From NCBI GenBank assembly GCA_937906485.1, contig CALCYB010000190.1:1-25515 (forward strand): a DNA stretch of 25,515 nucleotides, written 5' to 3'. Shown one piece after another: positions 15,394 through 23,012 of the stretch. Position 1 is the first letter of the stretch, and every line of letters begins with the position of its first letter. The DNA is from an uncultured Rikenellaceae bacterium. Its GTDB lineage: Bacteria > Bacteroidota > Bacteroidia > Bacteroidales > UBA932. The notes under the pieces are model-generated. The model did not search any database and was not told the origin of the DNA. It worked only from the letters and a program-made list of their open reading frames with translations. A program made the translations under genes and the position numbers.

Positions 15394-16278
15394 TTAGCGC
15401 AGCACCAGGTCGGCAGATCCCAACTTGGCTTCATTGGTAAAGACATCTACAGTATAGACACCCTTGACATAGCCTGTTACGGATTCAAAATAAATGCAGA
15501 CCTCAACTTCGGATCCTTGATAATCCACTTCCCGGGAAGCAGAATAAATCATCTGCTCACCATTCATCTCAAAGATCTGCTGCTGGTCACCGGTCATCAA
15601 GATACCGTCCGGACCTTTTACGCGAATGTAGATATCACGCAAGCCACGCTCTGCAATGGAGTTTTCCACCAAGTGCAGACAGGTACGAAGTTTGGCAACA
15701 CGGCTGCTGCGGTCAGTTTCCTTGTTGGAGCCATTGATGGCCACCATCCGGATCGCACGTCCCTTCAGCACCGATCCGATCTCAATCTGTTTGGCATATT
15801 CATCAGTGGTCTTGCTCAACTTTTCATAATCCCGTTTGGCCTTTTGGGCTTCTTTGCGGGCGGCAGCGGCATCCTGACGCAATGCGGTATTGAGGGTATT
15901 GAGGGAGTCAATCTGCACAATATAGTGCTTCATGATGGAACGCAGGGTTCCCAATTCCTGTTCGTATTGACGGATTTTGGCACGGTTGGTCGCCTCGGTC
16001 TTCTTGACACGGTCAATCAACTCTTCCACTTTCAGACGTTCGCGGTCCAGCTGTACATTCAAACTGTCGTTATCCGAAGACAACAATGCATAATCGTGCT
16101 GCAGGTCTTCCATCTGCTGGGTCAGCATATCTTTCTCCAGGGTCAGATCATCGATCAAGGCATTGCGGTCAATCCAGATCCACAACAACACCCCCAACAA
16201 CACAACCGCTACAGCAGCCAACAAAATGACAACAGTCTTGAAAGGATTCTTATTCTTTTTCTCAACAACAGGTTCCAT
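15394..16278 (-). CDS. Membrane-anchored coiled-coil protein, function unknown
   Basis: A 294-residue protein that I cannot assign to a named family. Residues 1-13 are short and charged, 14-36 form one transmembrane helix (VVILLAAVAVVLLGVLLWIWI), and about 38-165 are a long coiled coil rich in Leu, Asp, Glu, Gln and Arg. Residues about 170-294 look like a compact beta-rich domain (AIRMVAI, DIYIRVKGPDG, EVEVCIYFES, VYTVDVFT). By the positive-inside rule the bulk of the protein should face the periplasm, though the signs are weak. It is first in a two-gene unit with hemW. Proteins of this plan often act as envelope scaffolds, but nothing here shows a specific role. Confidence 0.8.
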   Translation of the reverse strand: MEPVVEKKNKNPFKTVVILLAAVAVVLLGVLLWIWIDRNALIDDLTLEKDMLTQQMEDLQHDYALLSSDNDSLNVQLDRERLKVEELIDRVKKTEATNRAKIRQYEQELGTLRSIMKHYIVQIDSLNTLNTALRQDAAAARKEAQKAKRDYEKLSKTTDEYAKQIEIGSVLKGRAIRMVAINGSNKETDRSSRVAKLRTCLHLVENSIAERGLRDIYIRVKGPDGILMTGDQQQIFEMNGEQMIYSASREVDYQGSEVEVCIYFESVTGYVKGVYTVDVFTNEAKLGSADLVLR

Positions 16279-16304
16279 ATTTCTCTTATTTTTGATTTAG
16301 GGGA

Positions 16305-16312
16305 CAAATATA
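16305..16312 (-). promoter_or_regulatory. -7 element (TATATTTG) for the coiled-coil/hemW unit
   Basis: Minus-strand TATATTTG fits TAnnTTTG, with a predicted leader of about 22 nt. A TTTG exists upstream, but only 13 bp away, too close for a standard -33. Confidence 0.5.
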
Positions 16313-16396
16313 GCCACTTTCCCTGCAAAAACCATACACCCTCAAATGCAGGCTTGTATTTTTTCAAAAAAAAGACGCAGCCTTTGAGTTTTTTTA

Positions 16397-16404
16397 TACC
16401 TTTG
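16397..16404 (+). promoter_or_regulatory. -7 element (TACCTTTG) for the lipoprotein operon
   Basis: TACCTTTG fits TAnnTTTG and lies 42 bases before the ATG at 16447. No TTTG is found at 19-21 bp; one lies only 10 bp upstream. Confidence 0.55.
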
Positions 16405-16446
16405 CGTCCGCTTATTTACTTAATAATCAACAAGTAATATTGTCTT

Positions 16447-17874
16447 ATGAAAAAGAAACTTTTCTTTACACTTATTAGCTTCTCGCTGCTGGTTCTCAAC
16501 GCTTGTTCTATCGAAGATCCGGGCCAGTCTCCGGAGCCGGATCCCGAACCCGTCGTTCCTACCTGCACGTTTGAAGTGACTTTGACCCAAGAAAACCGGA
16601 CCCTTAACCTGAACATTGTTCCTTCTGAAGGTGACCAGACCTATGTCTTCGGCCTGATGAATCACGATGAATACCTCTCACTGGGCGAAGACACCACCGA
16701 AGGGCTGACCAGCTGGATCAACAACCGCCTCGTCAGCGGAACCATGGATCTTTACACCGGCAACTATTCGTTCTCTTACGAACAACTGCTGTGGAACAAA
16801 GACTACCACGTCTATGTTGCGCAGATCGTTGATAACAGCGTATGGGGGACTCCGCAGCTGAAAGATCACAAAATATACCGTGCCAGCTTGACCTATTACC
16901 CGGAAGAAGGCTGGATTGCACCGGCTTACATCTCTGATAACGGAGAATACGTGGTCGGCAACTACGAAGGTTCGTTCATCTATCACCTGCCCACCGACTC
17001 ACTGGTGATCCTGGAAGGATCCACCTTGTATGACATCACGGATGACGGTGTCGCCTACGGACAAGACCAAACCGGCTACCCGGTACGTTATGAAAACGGA
17101 GAACTCATCTTCATGGACCTGACCTTCAACAATTCGACCGAGGGTACCATTTTTGCCGTATCTCCGGACGGATCTTTGGCCGCCGGCTACCAATTTGTGG
17201 ACAGCTGGAACATCCAACCGCTTTATTACCGCAACAACGAGGTAGTCGATCTGGACAAAGGTCATGACATCAACGGTGCCCCCGCTGCCATGGCTTGTGT
17301 CAAAGGCATTGGCTCCAACGGCAACATGACCGGTTACCTGCTGGATGACAACTACATTGAAATGGGCTGCATGTGGGACAAGGACGGAAACTTTGACTTG
17401 TACATCGAGCCGTTCATGATTTACAACGAAGGCCTGCACCAATGGCAGACCCTCTACGGGACGATGTTCAACTTCATTTCCCCCAACGGCCGCTACATTG
17501 CCTCTTCGGTCATCGAATACAGCCAGACCGGATTGACCCACAAGACCTATAGCTACGTGTATGACTGCCAGGAAGACGAAATGTACGTCATCCGCGATGA
17601 AGCCGCTGAAGGTATGGTCCGCGTGGACTGCGTATCCAACGACGGCGTTGTGTTCCTGTCTGATGTGGATATCGCCTACTCATCTGTACCCTACTGCTAC
17701 GACATCTACGCGGAGAAACTGTACAAAGCCGAAGATTACTGGAAAGAAAAATACGACTACGAACCCGACAGACCCGTAATCGGTACGATTCTTGCTGTTT
17801 CTGAAGATGGCAAAACCTATTTGGCCGGTTGTATGGAGGCAAACTTCACAACCATCGTTTACTTTATGCGTTAA
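16447..17874 (+). CDS. Lipoprotein with seven HAF-like repeats, probable beta-propeller
   Basis: A 475-residue surface or periplasmic lipoprotein. The lipobox LVLNAC places the lipidated cysteine at C20, followed by an acidic, Pro-rich linker (SIEDPGQSPEPDPEP). Residues about 40-150 look like a beta-sandwich domain. From about residue 155 on, seven units share the pattern S/T-x-D/N-G with a trailing aromatic strand: ISDNGEYVVG, ITDDGVAYG, VSPDGSLAAG, IGSNGNMTG, ISPNGRYIAS, VSNDGVVFL and VSEDGKTYLAG. Seven such units suggest a seven-bladed propeller, similar in style to HAF extracellular repeats. No catalytic motif is seen and the ligand is unknown. It heads a probable operon with the two following genes (gaps 4 and 24 bp). 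Confidence 0.82.
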   Translation: MKKKLFFTLISFSLLVLNACSIEDPGQSPEPDPEPVVPTCTFEVTLTQENRTLNLNIVPSEGDQTYVFGLMNHDEYLSLGEDTTEGLTSWINNRLVSGTMDLYTGNYSFSYEQLLWNKDYHVYVAQIVDNSVWGTPQLKDHKIYRASLTYYPEEGWIAPAYISDNGEYVVGNYEGSFIYHLPTDSLVILEGSTLYDITDDGVAYGQDQTGYPVRYENGELIFMDLTFNNSTEGTIFAVSPDGSLAAGYQFVDSWNIQPLYYRNNEVVDLDKGHDINGAPAAMACVKGIGSNGNMTGYLLDDNYIEMGCMWDKDGNFDLYIEPFMIYNEGLHQWQTLYGTMFNFISPNGRYIASSVIEYSQTGLTHKTYSYVYDCQEDEMYVIRDEAAEGMVRVDCVSNDGVVFLSDVDIAYSSVPYCYDIYAEKLYKAEDYWKEKYDYEPDRPVIGTILAVSEDGKTYLAGCMEANFTTIVYFMR

Positions 17875-17878
17875 GACT

Positions 17879-18361
17879 ATGAAATACCTGATTCGTTCCG
17901 TCAAGTACCTGATTTGGTTCTGTGTGATTTTCTTTCTGATTCTCTGCCTGCTGGTTGCAACCACAGAGGGACAAAGTTTCAACACCGTGTTTGATCCGGA
18001 AATCGGCATGTTCCGCGCCGGTTCATTCCCCAAAATGATGTTGTTCTTTGTGGCCGTAGCCGCCATCTACCCCAGCTTGGCATTCACCAAAAAGGAACTC
18101 GCACTTTTCGGCAGTTTTTCAGAAAACGAAGACCTGATCCGCAAACAACTGGAAACTTCGGGCTATGAACTCATCTCGGAAGACAACCAACAACTGGTCT
18201 TCCGGCTCAAGAACCGGTTTACCCGTTTTATGCGGTTGTACGAAGATCACATCATCGTGACCAAACAAGCTCCGGTAACCATTTCCGGTATGCGGAAAGA
18301 TGCCTTCCGAGTAGCGAGTGCAGTGGAATTCCTCTCCCGCAAACGTTCCGAAGAAGCATAG
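17879..18361 (+). CDS. Two-TM membrane protein, function unknown
   Basis: A 160-residue protein of no family I recognise. Hydrophobic helices lie at about 9-28 (LIWFCVIFFLILCLLVA) and 53-69 (MMLFFVAVAAIYPSLAF). A soluble tail from about 75 to 160 has an alpha/beta pattern (ISEDNQQLVFRLKNRFTRF, EDHIIVTKQAPVTISGMRKDA) reminiscent of a small PH-like or membrane-associated fold. The ATG lies 4 bp after the lipoprotein stop, so co-translation is likely; the longer frame beginning upstream overlaps that gene and is rejected. It probably works with the lipoprotein at the envelope, by position only. Confidence 0.75.
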   Translation: MKYLIRSVKYLIWFCVIFFLILCLLVATTEGQSFNTVFDPEIGMFRAGSFPKMMLFFVAVAAIYPSLAFTKKELALFGSFSENEDLIRKQLETSGYELISEDNQQLVFRLKNRFTRFMRLYEDHIIVTKQAPVTISGMRKDAFRVASAVEFLSRKRSEEA

Positions 18362-18385
18362 TACCACTACATAATTCCCCGCTCT

Positions 18386-18601
18386 ATGAAAACAGTAGGC
18401 AGATACGACAATGCCTTTGCCGCAGAATTGGCAAAAGGACGACTGGCCACCGAAGGAATTGAGTCCCGCGTGGTCAACGAATACCTCAACTACACCGGTA
18501 TTCCACTCAATCAGGCAACTGCTCCGGTGGAGCTGCGTGTGGCAGATGAAGATTACGAATTGGCATTAAAGGTCTTGGAGACCTCTTCCAACGCTTCGTA
18601 A
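18386..18601 (+). CDS. DUF2007 domain protein
   Basis: A 71-residue protein matching the small DUF2007 fold in full. It opens with the YDNAFAAELAKGRLATEGIESRVVNE pattern, in which the two halves of an alpha/beta unit are recognisable. It ends with PVELRVADEDYELALKVLE, the typical last strand and helix. The domain is often labelled putative signal-transducing but has no proven activity. It follows the two-TM gene by 24 bp. Its last 49 bp overlap the 3' end of the opposing DUF3109 gene, so both C-termini are coded by the same DNA on opposite strands. Confidence 0.85.
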   Translation: MKTVGRYDNAFAAELAKGRLATEGIESRVVNEYLNYTGIPLNQATAPVELRVADEDYELALKVLETSSNAS

Positions 18602-19146
18602 AACGCTTCTCCCAAGAATTGGATAAGGGGTTCCCGTAAAAACCGAAAGACGGGAATCCCTTCTTTTTTCCCTTTGGCAAAGGCATCCTTGCAGATGTCC
18701 CAACGGTGCAGGTTCAATGCCAGCATGCCACTCGAAAGGCGGGTGACCCGTATCGGATACAACCAGCAGGAAATGGGCTTGCGGAACTTGGATTTACCTT
18801 GAAAATAAGCGCGTTCGATAGCACAGAAACAGTTCTCCTTCTCATCAAAACAAGTATAGACACATTCTTCCTTTCCGCAGATCAAGGGAGTGACCAAGTC
18901 TCCGTCCTGGTCCACCACAAAGAAACCGTTGCGGCTCACGACGGACTTTTCCTCCGGAGTCATCAAGGGTGCATAATGGGGATATTCTGTTTCCAGGGCC
19001 TCACATTCTGATTCTTCCAACGGGGCACCACTGTCTCCGATGATGCAACAAGCCCCCTTGCAACGTTCATAGTCACAAGCAAAGCACTCCGTCAGAATCT
19101 CCGAAGAGACCAATACATCATCAATTTGAATGATCGTTGTTTCCAT
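18553..19146 (-). CDS. DUF3109 family cysteine-rich protein
   Basis: A 197-residue protein matching DUF3109, a family common in Bacteroidota. It begins METTIIQIDDVLVSSEILTE and then has a cysteine-rich core: C21, C24, C29, C33 and C34 (CxxC-x4-C-x3-CC), then C90, C95, C99, C106, C108, C127 and C152. The arrangement resembles YkgJ-type metal-binding proteins, so an iron or zinc cluster is likely, but the activity is not known. The start at 19146 was chosen because it gives the conserved N-terminus; an upstream start at 19170 adds eight unrelated residues. It overlaps the 3' end of the M16-like gene by 26 bp and DUF2007 by 49 bp. Confidence 0.9.
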   Translation of the reverse strand: METTIIQIDDVLVSSEILTECFACDYERCKGACCIIGDSGAPLEESECEALETEYPHYAPLMTPEEKSVVSRNGFFVVDQDGDLVTPLICGKEECVYTCFDEKENCFCAIERAYFQGKSKFRKPISCWLYPIRVTRLSSGMLALNLHRWDICKDAFAKGKKEGIPVFRFLREPLIQFLGEAFYEALEEVSKTFNANS

Positions 19147-21943
19147 ACAGTACCAAGTCCAGACGTCCACCCTCTCCCAGGTAACGGGCCAATGCTTGAT
19201 TGAAATCCTCCAACTTCATGTCTTCCAAACAAGAGAGGTAGCGTGAATAAAAATCTTTTCCATAGACAAAACGGCTCACCAGCAGATCCCGCCAGAAATC
19301 ACAGGTGGTCTCTTTGCGCAGCTCAAAACGGTTTTTCAGCCCGAGCTTCAAGTTAGCCAGCAACGCTTCATCGATGCCGTTCTGCTGCAGGTCATCAAAG
19401 AGGCGATTGAGCTCCTGCACCAGGGCCGGATCATAGGATTCGGATTCGAAACCAGCCTCGATGAGCAGAAATTCTTCCGGATACTTCCTGAATTCAGCCT
19501 GCACGGTCGGCACAACGCCCGACAGGAACAAAGTCTGACGGATCTTGGCATTCATCAAGGCTTCAATCAGATTGCCGGTCACCATTTCTTCAAGCCCGTA
19601 GGGAGATTCACCCATCAACGCAATGCGGTAATAAGCCTTCGAGTCGCTCATCGACATCGGCAAGTGCACACTGCGCACGGATTTGTTCAGGTAAAAAGGC
19701 AAGGTCTGCCAATTGTCCCGACGGTTGGGATTGCCCGGCAGCAATCCGAGGTAATTAACCACCAGCGGCTTGATGGCTTCCGTATCGAAATCCCCCACAA
19801 ACAGGAAGGTATAATTGGCCGCATTCTCATAAAGTTTGCTCAGGAATTGTACCGCTCCCGAATAATTCATCTGACTCAGGTCAGCAGGATCCGACAAGGC
19901 GGTATAACGGCTGGCGTTGTAGAGGTAGGTCATCAGACTGTCATCCACCATCCGATGGGGATTGCGGCGGGCATACTGTTCTTTGGCCTGCTCGACTTGA
20001 ACAAAATAGTCAAAGGCCTGCGGATCTTCCTGAATACCGGTGAAATGATGGTAAACCTGCTGCAGGAAAGTTTCCAGTTCTCCGACCGGTGCCCCACCCT
20101 CCAACGAACTCAAGGAATAGGTAATGGTTTTGGACAACTCGATCCCACGGGCCCGGTTGTAAATCGACAGATCCAAAGCCGGCACACCCGCCACAGAAGT
20201 CAGGTTGGCAATCCGGGTCATGTAGTCACGTTGAAGCGGACTGGTCTCACGAAGCAGGGAGAGCCCCCCTTTGGAGACAGCCGAGAAGACGAATTCACCC
20301 GGCTGCGCCTGAGTAGACTTGAGCAGGACCGTCACCCCGTTGGACAAGGTGATCAAGGTCGCACCGGACATCGGTTCTTCGGTTTGTATGGTGACAACAG
20401 GCGGATTCTCCAGAAGCAGCGGAACGGCCGGCAGATTCACCGACCCAAGGGGAACCGCCACCTCCAGTCCCGTACTCAATTCGGAAATGACCTCCAATGC
20501 ACGTTCCACCCATTGCTGATCGGGATAGGTCACCCCTTCCGGACCGGTCAAGGCCACCGTCAAGTCTTCTGGTGAACGGAGCATAGCCGACACATAGGTG
20601 TTGAATGCATCAAACGACAGCAACGAATCGGTCAACTGCAGCAAAGCATGGTCCATTTCGACACTGGCCAGGGTGGTCCCTCCCAGGAAATGACTGATGC
20701 AGCGTGCCGCATAGGTCTGATTGGGTGTAAAATCCCGGTATTGGTAACGGTGCTCCAGATTGGCGGCATAACGGGTCTTGGCCCGGACAAACTCTTCATG
20801 GGAAAACCCTTGGCGACGGATCTGCTCCAACAGACGGGCGGTCCACAAGACCGCTTTATCCAGACTGTCGGGCAAGGTTGCAAAACTCAGCCGAAGGGAC
20901 TCCTGATTCTGTATCCCCAAGAAACGGCCATGGGTCACATTCTCGTTCCAGATCGGAAGACCGGAAGACGATTTTGCACCCTGCATCCGTTCTTCCAACA
21001 ACTGCCCGGCCATTCCTTCCACATAGGACTGCAAGTAAGCCATGGTGGTATTCCGCAAGTTCTCAGGCAGGGGCAGGCTGCGGAAATGGAAGGCCAACTC
21101 CGCTTGCGATGCCTGCGGATCCGAGGCATGAACCACCTCCAACGAACCGGACATACGCGGTTGTTCGTAATCCCGTTCTTCGACAACCGGAGCTTTGGGC
21201 ATGGTCTGGAACAATGCTTTGATCTTCATTTCCACTTGTGCCGGATCAATATCCCCGACCAGCACCAGGGCCTGCAGATCGGGACGCGACCAGCGGTAAT
21301 AGAACTGCCGCAGCTCCTTGGAAGAGAAGGCTTCCATCTGTGCGAGCAGGTCTTTGGTAAACGTATGCTCATACTGCGTACCTTTCAGCAATTGAATCCG
21401 CAACTGACGGCTGATCCGATGCTGGGCAGAATCCCGGGTAATGTACTCATTCCTGAAAAAGGCCTTTTCCTGTCGGACATCTTCCTCATCCAGATTCATG
21501 GAACACGACCAGTTGTACAGCACCAGCAATGTGGAGTCCATCACGGCCGCACTTTTGGCGACCGGAACATTCGAAAGCCGGAAAATGGTTTCTTCCAATG
21601 CTGTCCGGATCTCAAAATCTCGGTTCACATCCAGACCCAGCCCCTCAAAATAATCCAACATCGTGGTTCCCGGAAAACTACGGGTGCCCCGGATCGACAT
21701 CTGTGCCAGAAAAGCGGACATCCCGGCTTGACCCGGTCCCTCCAAAGCGGAGCCTGATTTTTCCACCAGGTAGAAATCAGCACGGCCGGGCAGTGCCTGG
21801 TTCTTGACCAGATAATAACTCAAACCGTTAGCCAAGGTTCCTTTTACAATACGGGGATCATCCGGCAGATTTTCCAAGGGCTGGGCTGTCAGACCAGGCA
21901 ACAGACACAACCCGCCAAGAATCATGATGAGCAATTTCTTCAT
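19121..21943 (-). CDS. M16 (insulinase/pitrilysin) family protein with degenerate active site
   Basis: A 940-residue exported protein with a signal peptide (1-20, cut near LTA-Q) and two M16-like halves. The first half spans roughly 30-480 and the second from about 520 to the end. The zinc motif HxxEH is replaced by AFLAQ at 77-81 within GMSAFLAQM, where active members read G-x-x-HFLEHM: all three key positions have changed. The surrounding fold motifs remain (RGTRSFPG, QEKAFFRNEY, LVGDID, and VGDFD in the second half). It is therefore unlikely to be a zinc protease by itself and may be a non-catalytic partner of an active M16 encoded elsewhere. It probably lies in the periplasm, and the DUF3109 gene is its co-transcribed neighbour. 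Confidence 0.9.
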   Translation of the reverse strand: MKKLLIMILGGLCLLPGLTAQPLENLPDDPRIVKGTLANGLSYYLVKNQALPGRADFYLVEKSGSALEGPGQAGMSAFLAQMSIRGTRSFPGTTMLDYFEGLGLDVNRDFEIRTALEETIFRLSNVPVAKSAAVMDSTLLVLYNWSCSMNLDEEDVRQEKAFFRNEYITRDSAQHRISRQLRIQLLKGTQYEHTFTKDLLAQMEAFSSKELRQFYYRWSRPDLQALVLVGDIDPAQVEMKIKALFQTMPKAPVVEERDYEQPRMSGSLEVVHASDPQASQAELAFHFRSLPLPENLRNTTMAYLQSYVEGMAGQLLEERMQGAKSSSGLPIWNENVTHGRFLGIQNQESLRLSFATLPDSLDKAVLWTARLLEQIRRQGFSHEEFVRAKTRYAANLEHRYQYRDFTPNQTYAARCISHFLGGTTLASVEMDHALLQLTDSLLSFDAFNTYVSAMLRSPEDLTVALTGPEGVTYPDQQWVERALEVISELSTGLEVAVPLGSVNLPAVPLLLENPPVVTIQTEEPMSGATLITLSNGVTVLLKSTQAQPGEFVFSAVSKGGLSLLRETSPLQRDYMTRIANLTSVAGVPALDLSIYNRARGIELSKTITYSLSSLEGGAPVGELETFLQQVYHHFTGIQEDPQAFDYFVQVEQAKEQYARRNPHRMVDDSLMTYLYNASRYTALSDPADLSQMNYSGAVQFLSKLYENAANYTFLFVGDFDTEAIKPLVVNYLGLLPGNPNRRDNWQTLPFYLNKSVRSVHLPMSMSDSKAYYRIALMGESPYGLEEMVTGNLIEALMNAKIRQTLFLSGVVPTVQAEFRKYPEEFLLIEAGFESESYDPALVQELNRLFDDLQQNGIDEALLANLKLGLKNRFELRKETTCDFWRDLLVSRFVYGKDFYSRYLSCLEDMKLEDFNQALARYLGEGGRLDLVLYGNNDHSN

Positions 21944-21965
21944 ACTGGATAAACTTATGAATGAG

Positions 21966-21973
21966 CAAATTTA
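21966..21973 (-). promoter_or_regulatory. -7 element (TAAATTTG) for the M16-like gene
   Basis: Minus-strand TAAATTTG matches TAnnTTTG and predicts a leader of about 18 nt before the ATG at 21943. No clear -33 TTTG lies at the right distance. Confidence 0.5.
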
Positions 21974-22005
21974 AAGAAAAAAAACAGTTGCTTAATATTT
22001 TTATT

Positions 22006-22013
22006 TACATTTG
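22006..22013 (+). promoter_or_regulatory. -7 element (TACATTTG) for the TPR-U32 operon
   Basis: TACATTTG fits TAnnTTTG and predicts a leader of about 53 nt before the ATG at 22071. The upstream DNA is strongly A/T-rich. No exact -33 is seen. Confidence 0.5.
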
Positions 22014-22070
22014 TGGTTTGAAAGATTAATTTTTATACAAACAATCAAACATTTGAATAAAAACAGCACA

Positions 22071-23012
22071 ATGAAAAAACTGGTATTATCTACTTTTGTC
22101 GCATTGTTTGCGATCTCTGCTACTTTCGCACAAACGGTTGAAACCGCAACTGAATTGTACAACGCCGGCGCTAATGAGTTGAATGCAGGAAACATGACTG
22201 CCGCTCTGGAAAATTTCGAAAAAGCTTTGGCGGAAGCAGAAATCATTGGTCTTGATGCAGATGAAGTGGCCAACAACTGTAAAAGCGTCATCCCGACCCT
22301 CTACCTCCACATCGGCAAGGAACTTGGCGTAGCCAAAGAGCTGGACAAAGCTGTAGAAACATTGAAGACAGCGATTGAAAAAGCAACTGCATTCGGAGAC
22401 GAAGCTACTGCTGCTGAAGCAGAGACCCTGATACCTCAACTGTACATCCAAGACGGAAACGACAAACTGAATGCCAAGGATTACAACGGAGCAACTGCAG
22501 CTTACCTGAAAGCCCTTGAAGTTGACGGCAACAACGCAATGGCATGGTTGCGTCTGGGTATGGCTTCTTCCCGCACCAGCAACGACGAACAAACGGTGAA
22601 TGCTTTCAACAAAGCAGCAGAACTGGGACAAAAGGCCAACGCAGACAAACAACTGTCCGGTTTCTACCTGAACAAAGCCAACAAGGCCCGTCAAGCCAAG
22701 AACTTCACCGAAGCGATGGACTATGCAAGCCAAGCCAACGCCATCCAAGAAAACCCGACAGCCCATAAGATCTATGCGATTGCAGCAGTCAGCGCAAAGA
22801 AATACAGCGAAGCCGTTGCCGGTCTGGAAGCTTACCTGGCCATGTCTCCGAATGCCAACGACGCCAACCAAATGAAATATTATGCGGCAACTTCGTACGA
22901 AGCACTCGGACAAAGCGACAAAGCTTGTGGCTACTACAAGGCCATTCTGACTGACCCCCAATTTGCAGAATATGCAAAACACAAAGTCGAAGTTGAGCTC
23001 AAATGCAAATAA
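22071..23012 (+). CDS. Exported tetratricopeptide-repeat protein
   Basis: A 313-residue protein with a signal peptide at 1-20 (cut at TFA-Q) and then all-helical TPR-like repeats through to the C-terminus. Recognisable units include YNAGANELNAGNMTAALENFEKALA, NDKLNAKDYNGATAAYLKALEVDG and NKANKARQAKNFTEAMDYASQA, and a last unit YYAATSYEALGQSDKACGYYKAI. TPRs are protein-binding scaffolds; no enzyme domain is present, so it is probably a periplasmic assembly factor of unknown partner. The longer frame starting at 22011 crosses the promoter and is rejected. The stop overlaps the U32 start by 10 bp, so the two are translationally linked. Confidence 0.87.
   Translation: MKKLVLSTFVALFAISATFAQTVETATELYNAGANELNAGNMTAALENFEKALAEAEIIGLDADEVANNCKSVIPTLYLHIGKELGVAKELDKAVETLKTAIEKATAFGDEATAAEAETLIPQLYIQDGNDKLNAKDYNGATAAYLKALEVDGNNAMAWLRLGMASSRTSNDEQTVNAFNKAAELGQKANADKQLSGFYLNKANKARQAKNFTEAMDYASQANAIQENPTAHKIYAIAAVSAKKYSEAVAGLEAYLAMSPNANDANQMKYYAATSYEALGQSDKACGYYKAILTDPQFAEYAKHKVEVELKCK

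Noticed and set aside
16320..16357. Short inverted repeat CCTGCA...TGCAGG between divergent promoters
   Set aside because: Only six pairs with a long loop; no gene ends here, so a terminator makes no sense.
15361..16437. 358-codon plus-strand frame opposite the coiled-coil gene
   Set aside because: It has hydrophobic stretches but no recognisable family, and it is antisense to a coherent membrane-anchor plus coiled-coil protein with its own promoter.
20648..21757. 369-codon antisense frame over the M16-like gene
   Set aside because: His/Gln/Arg-rich composition typical of antisense shadows and no recognisable domain.
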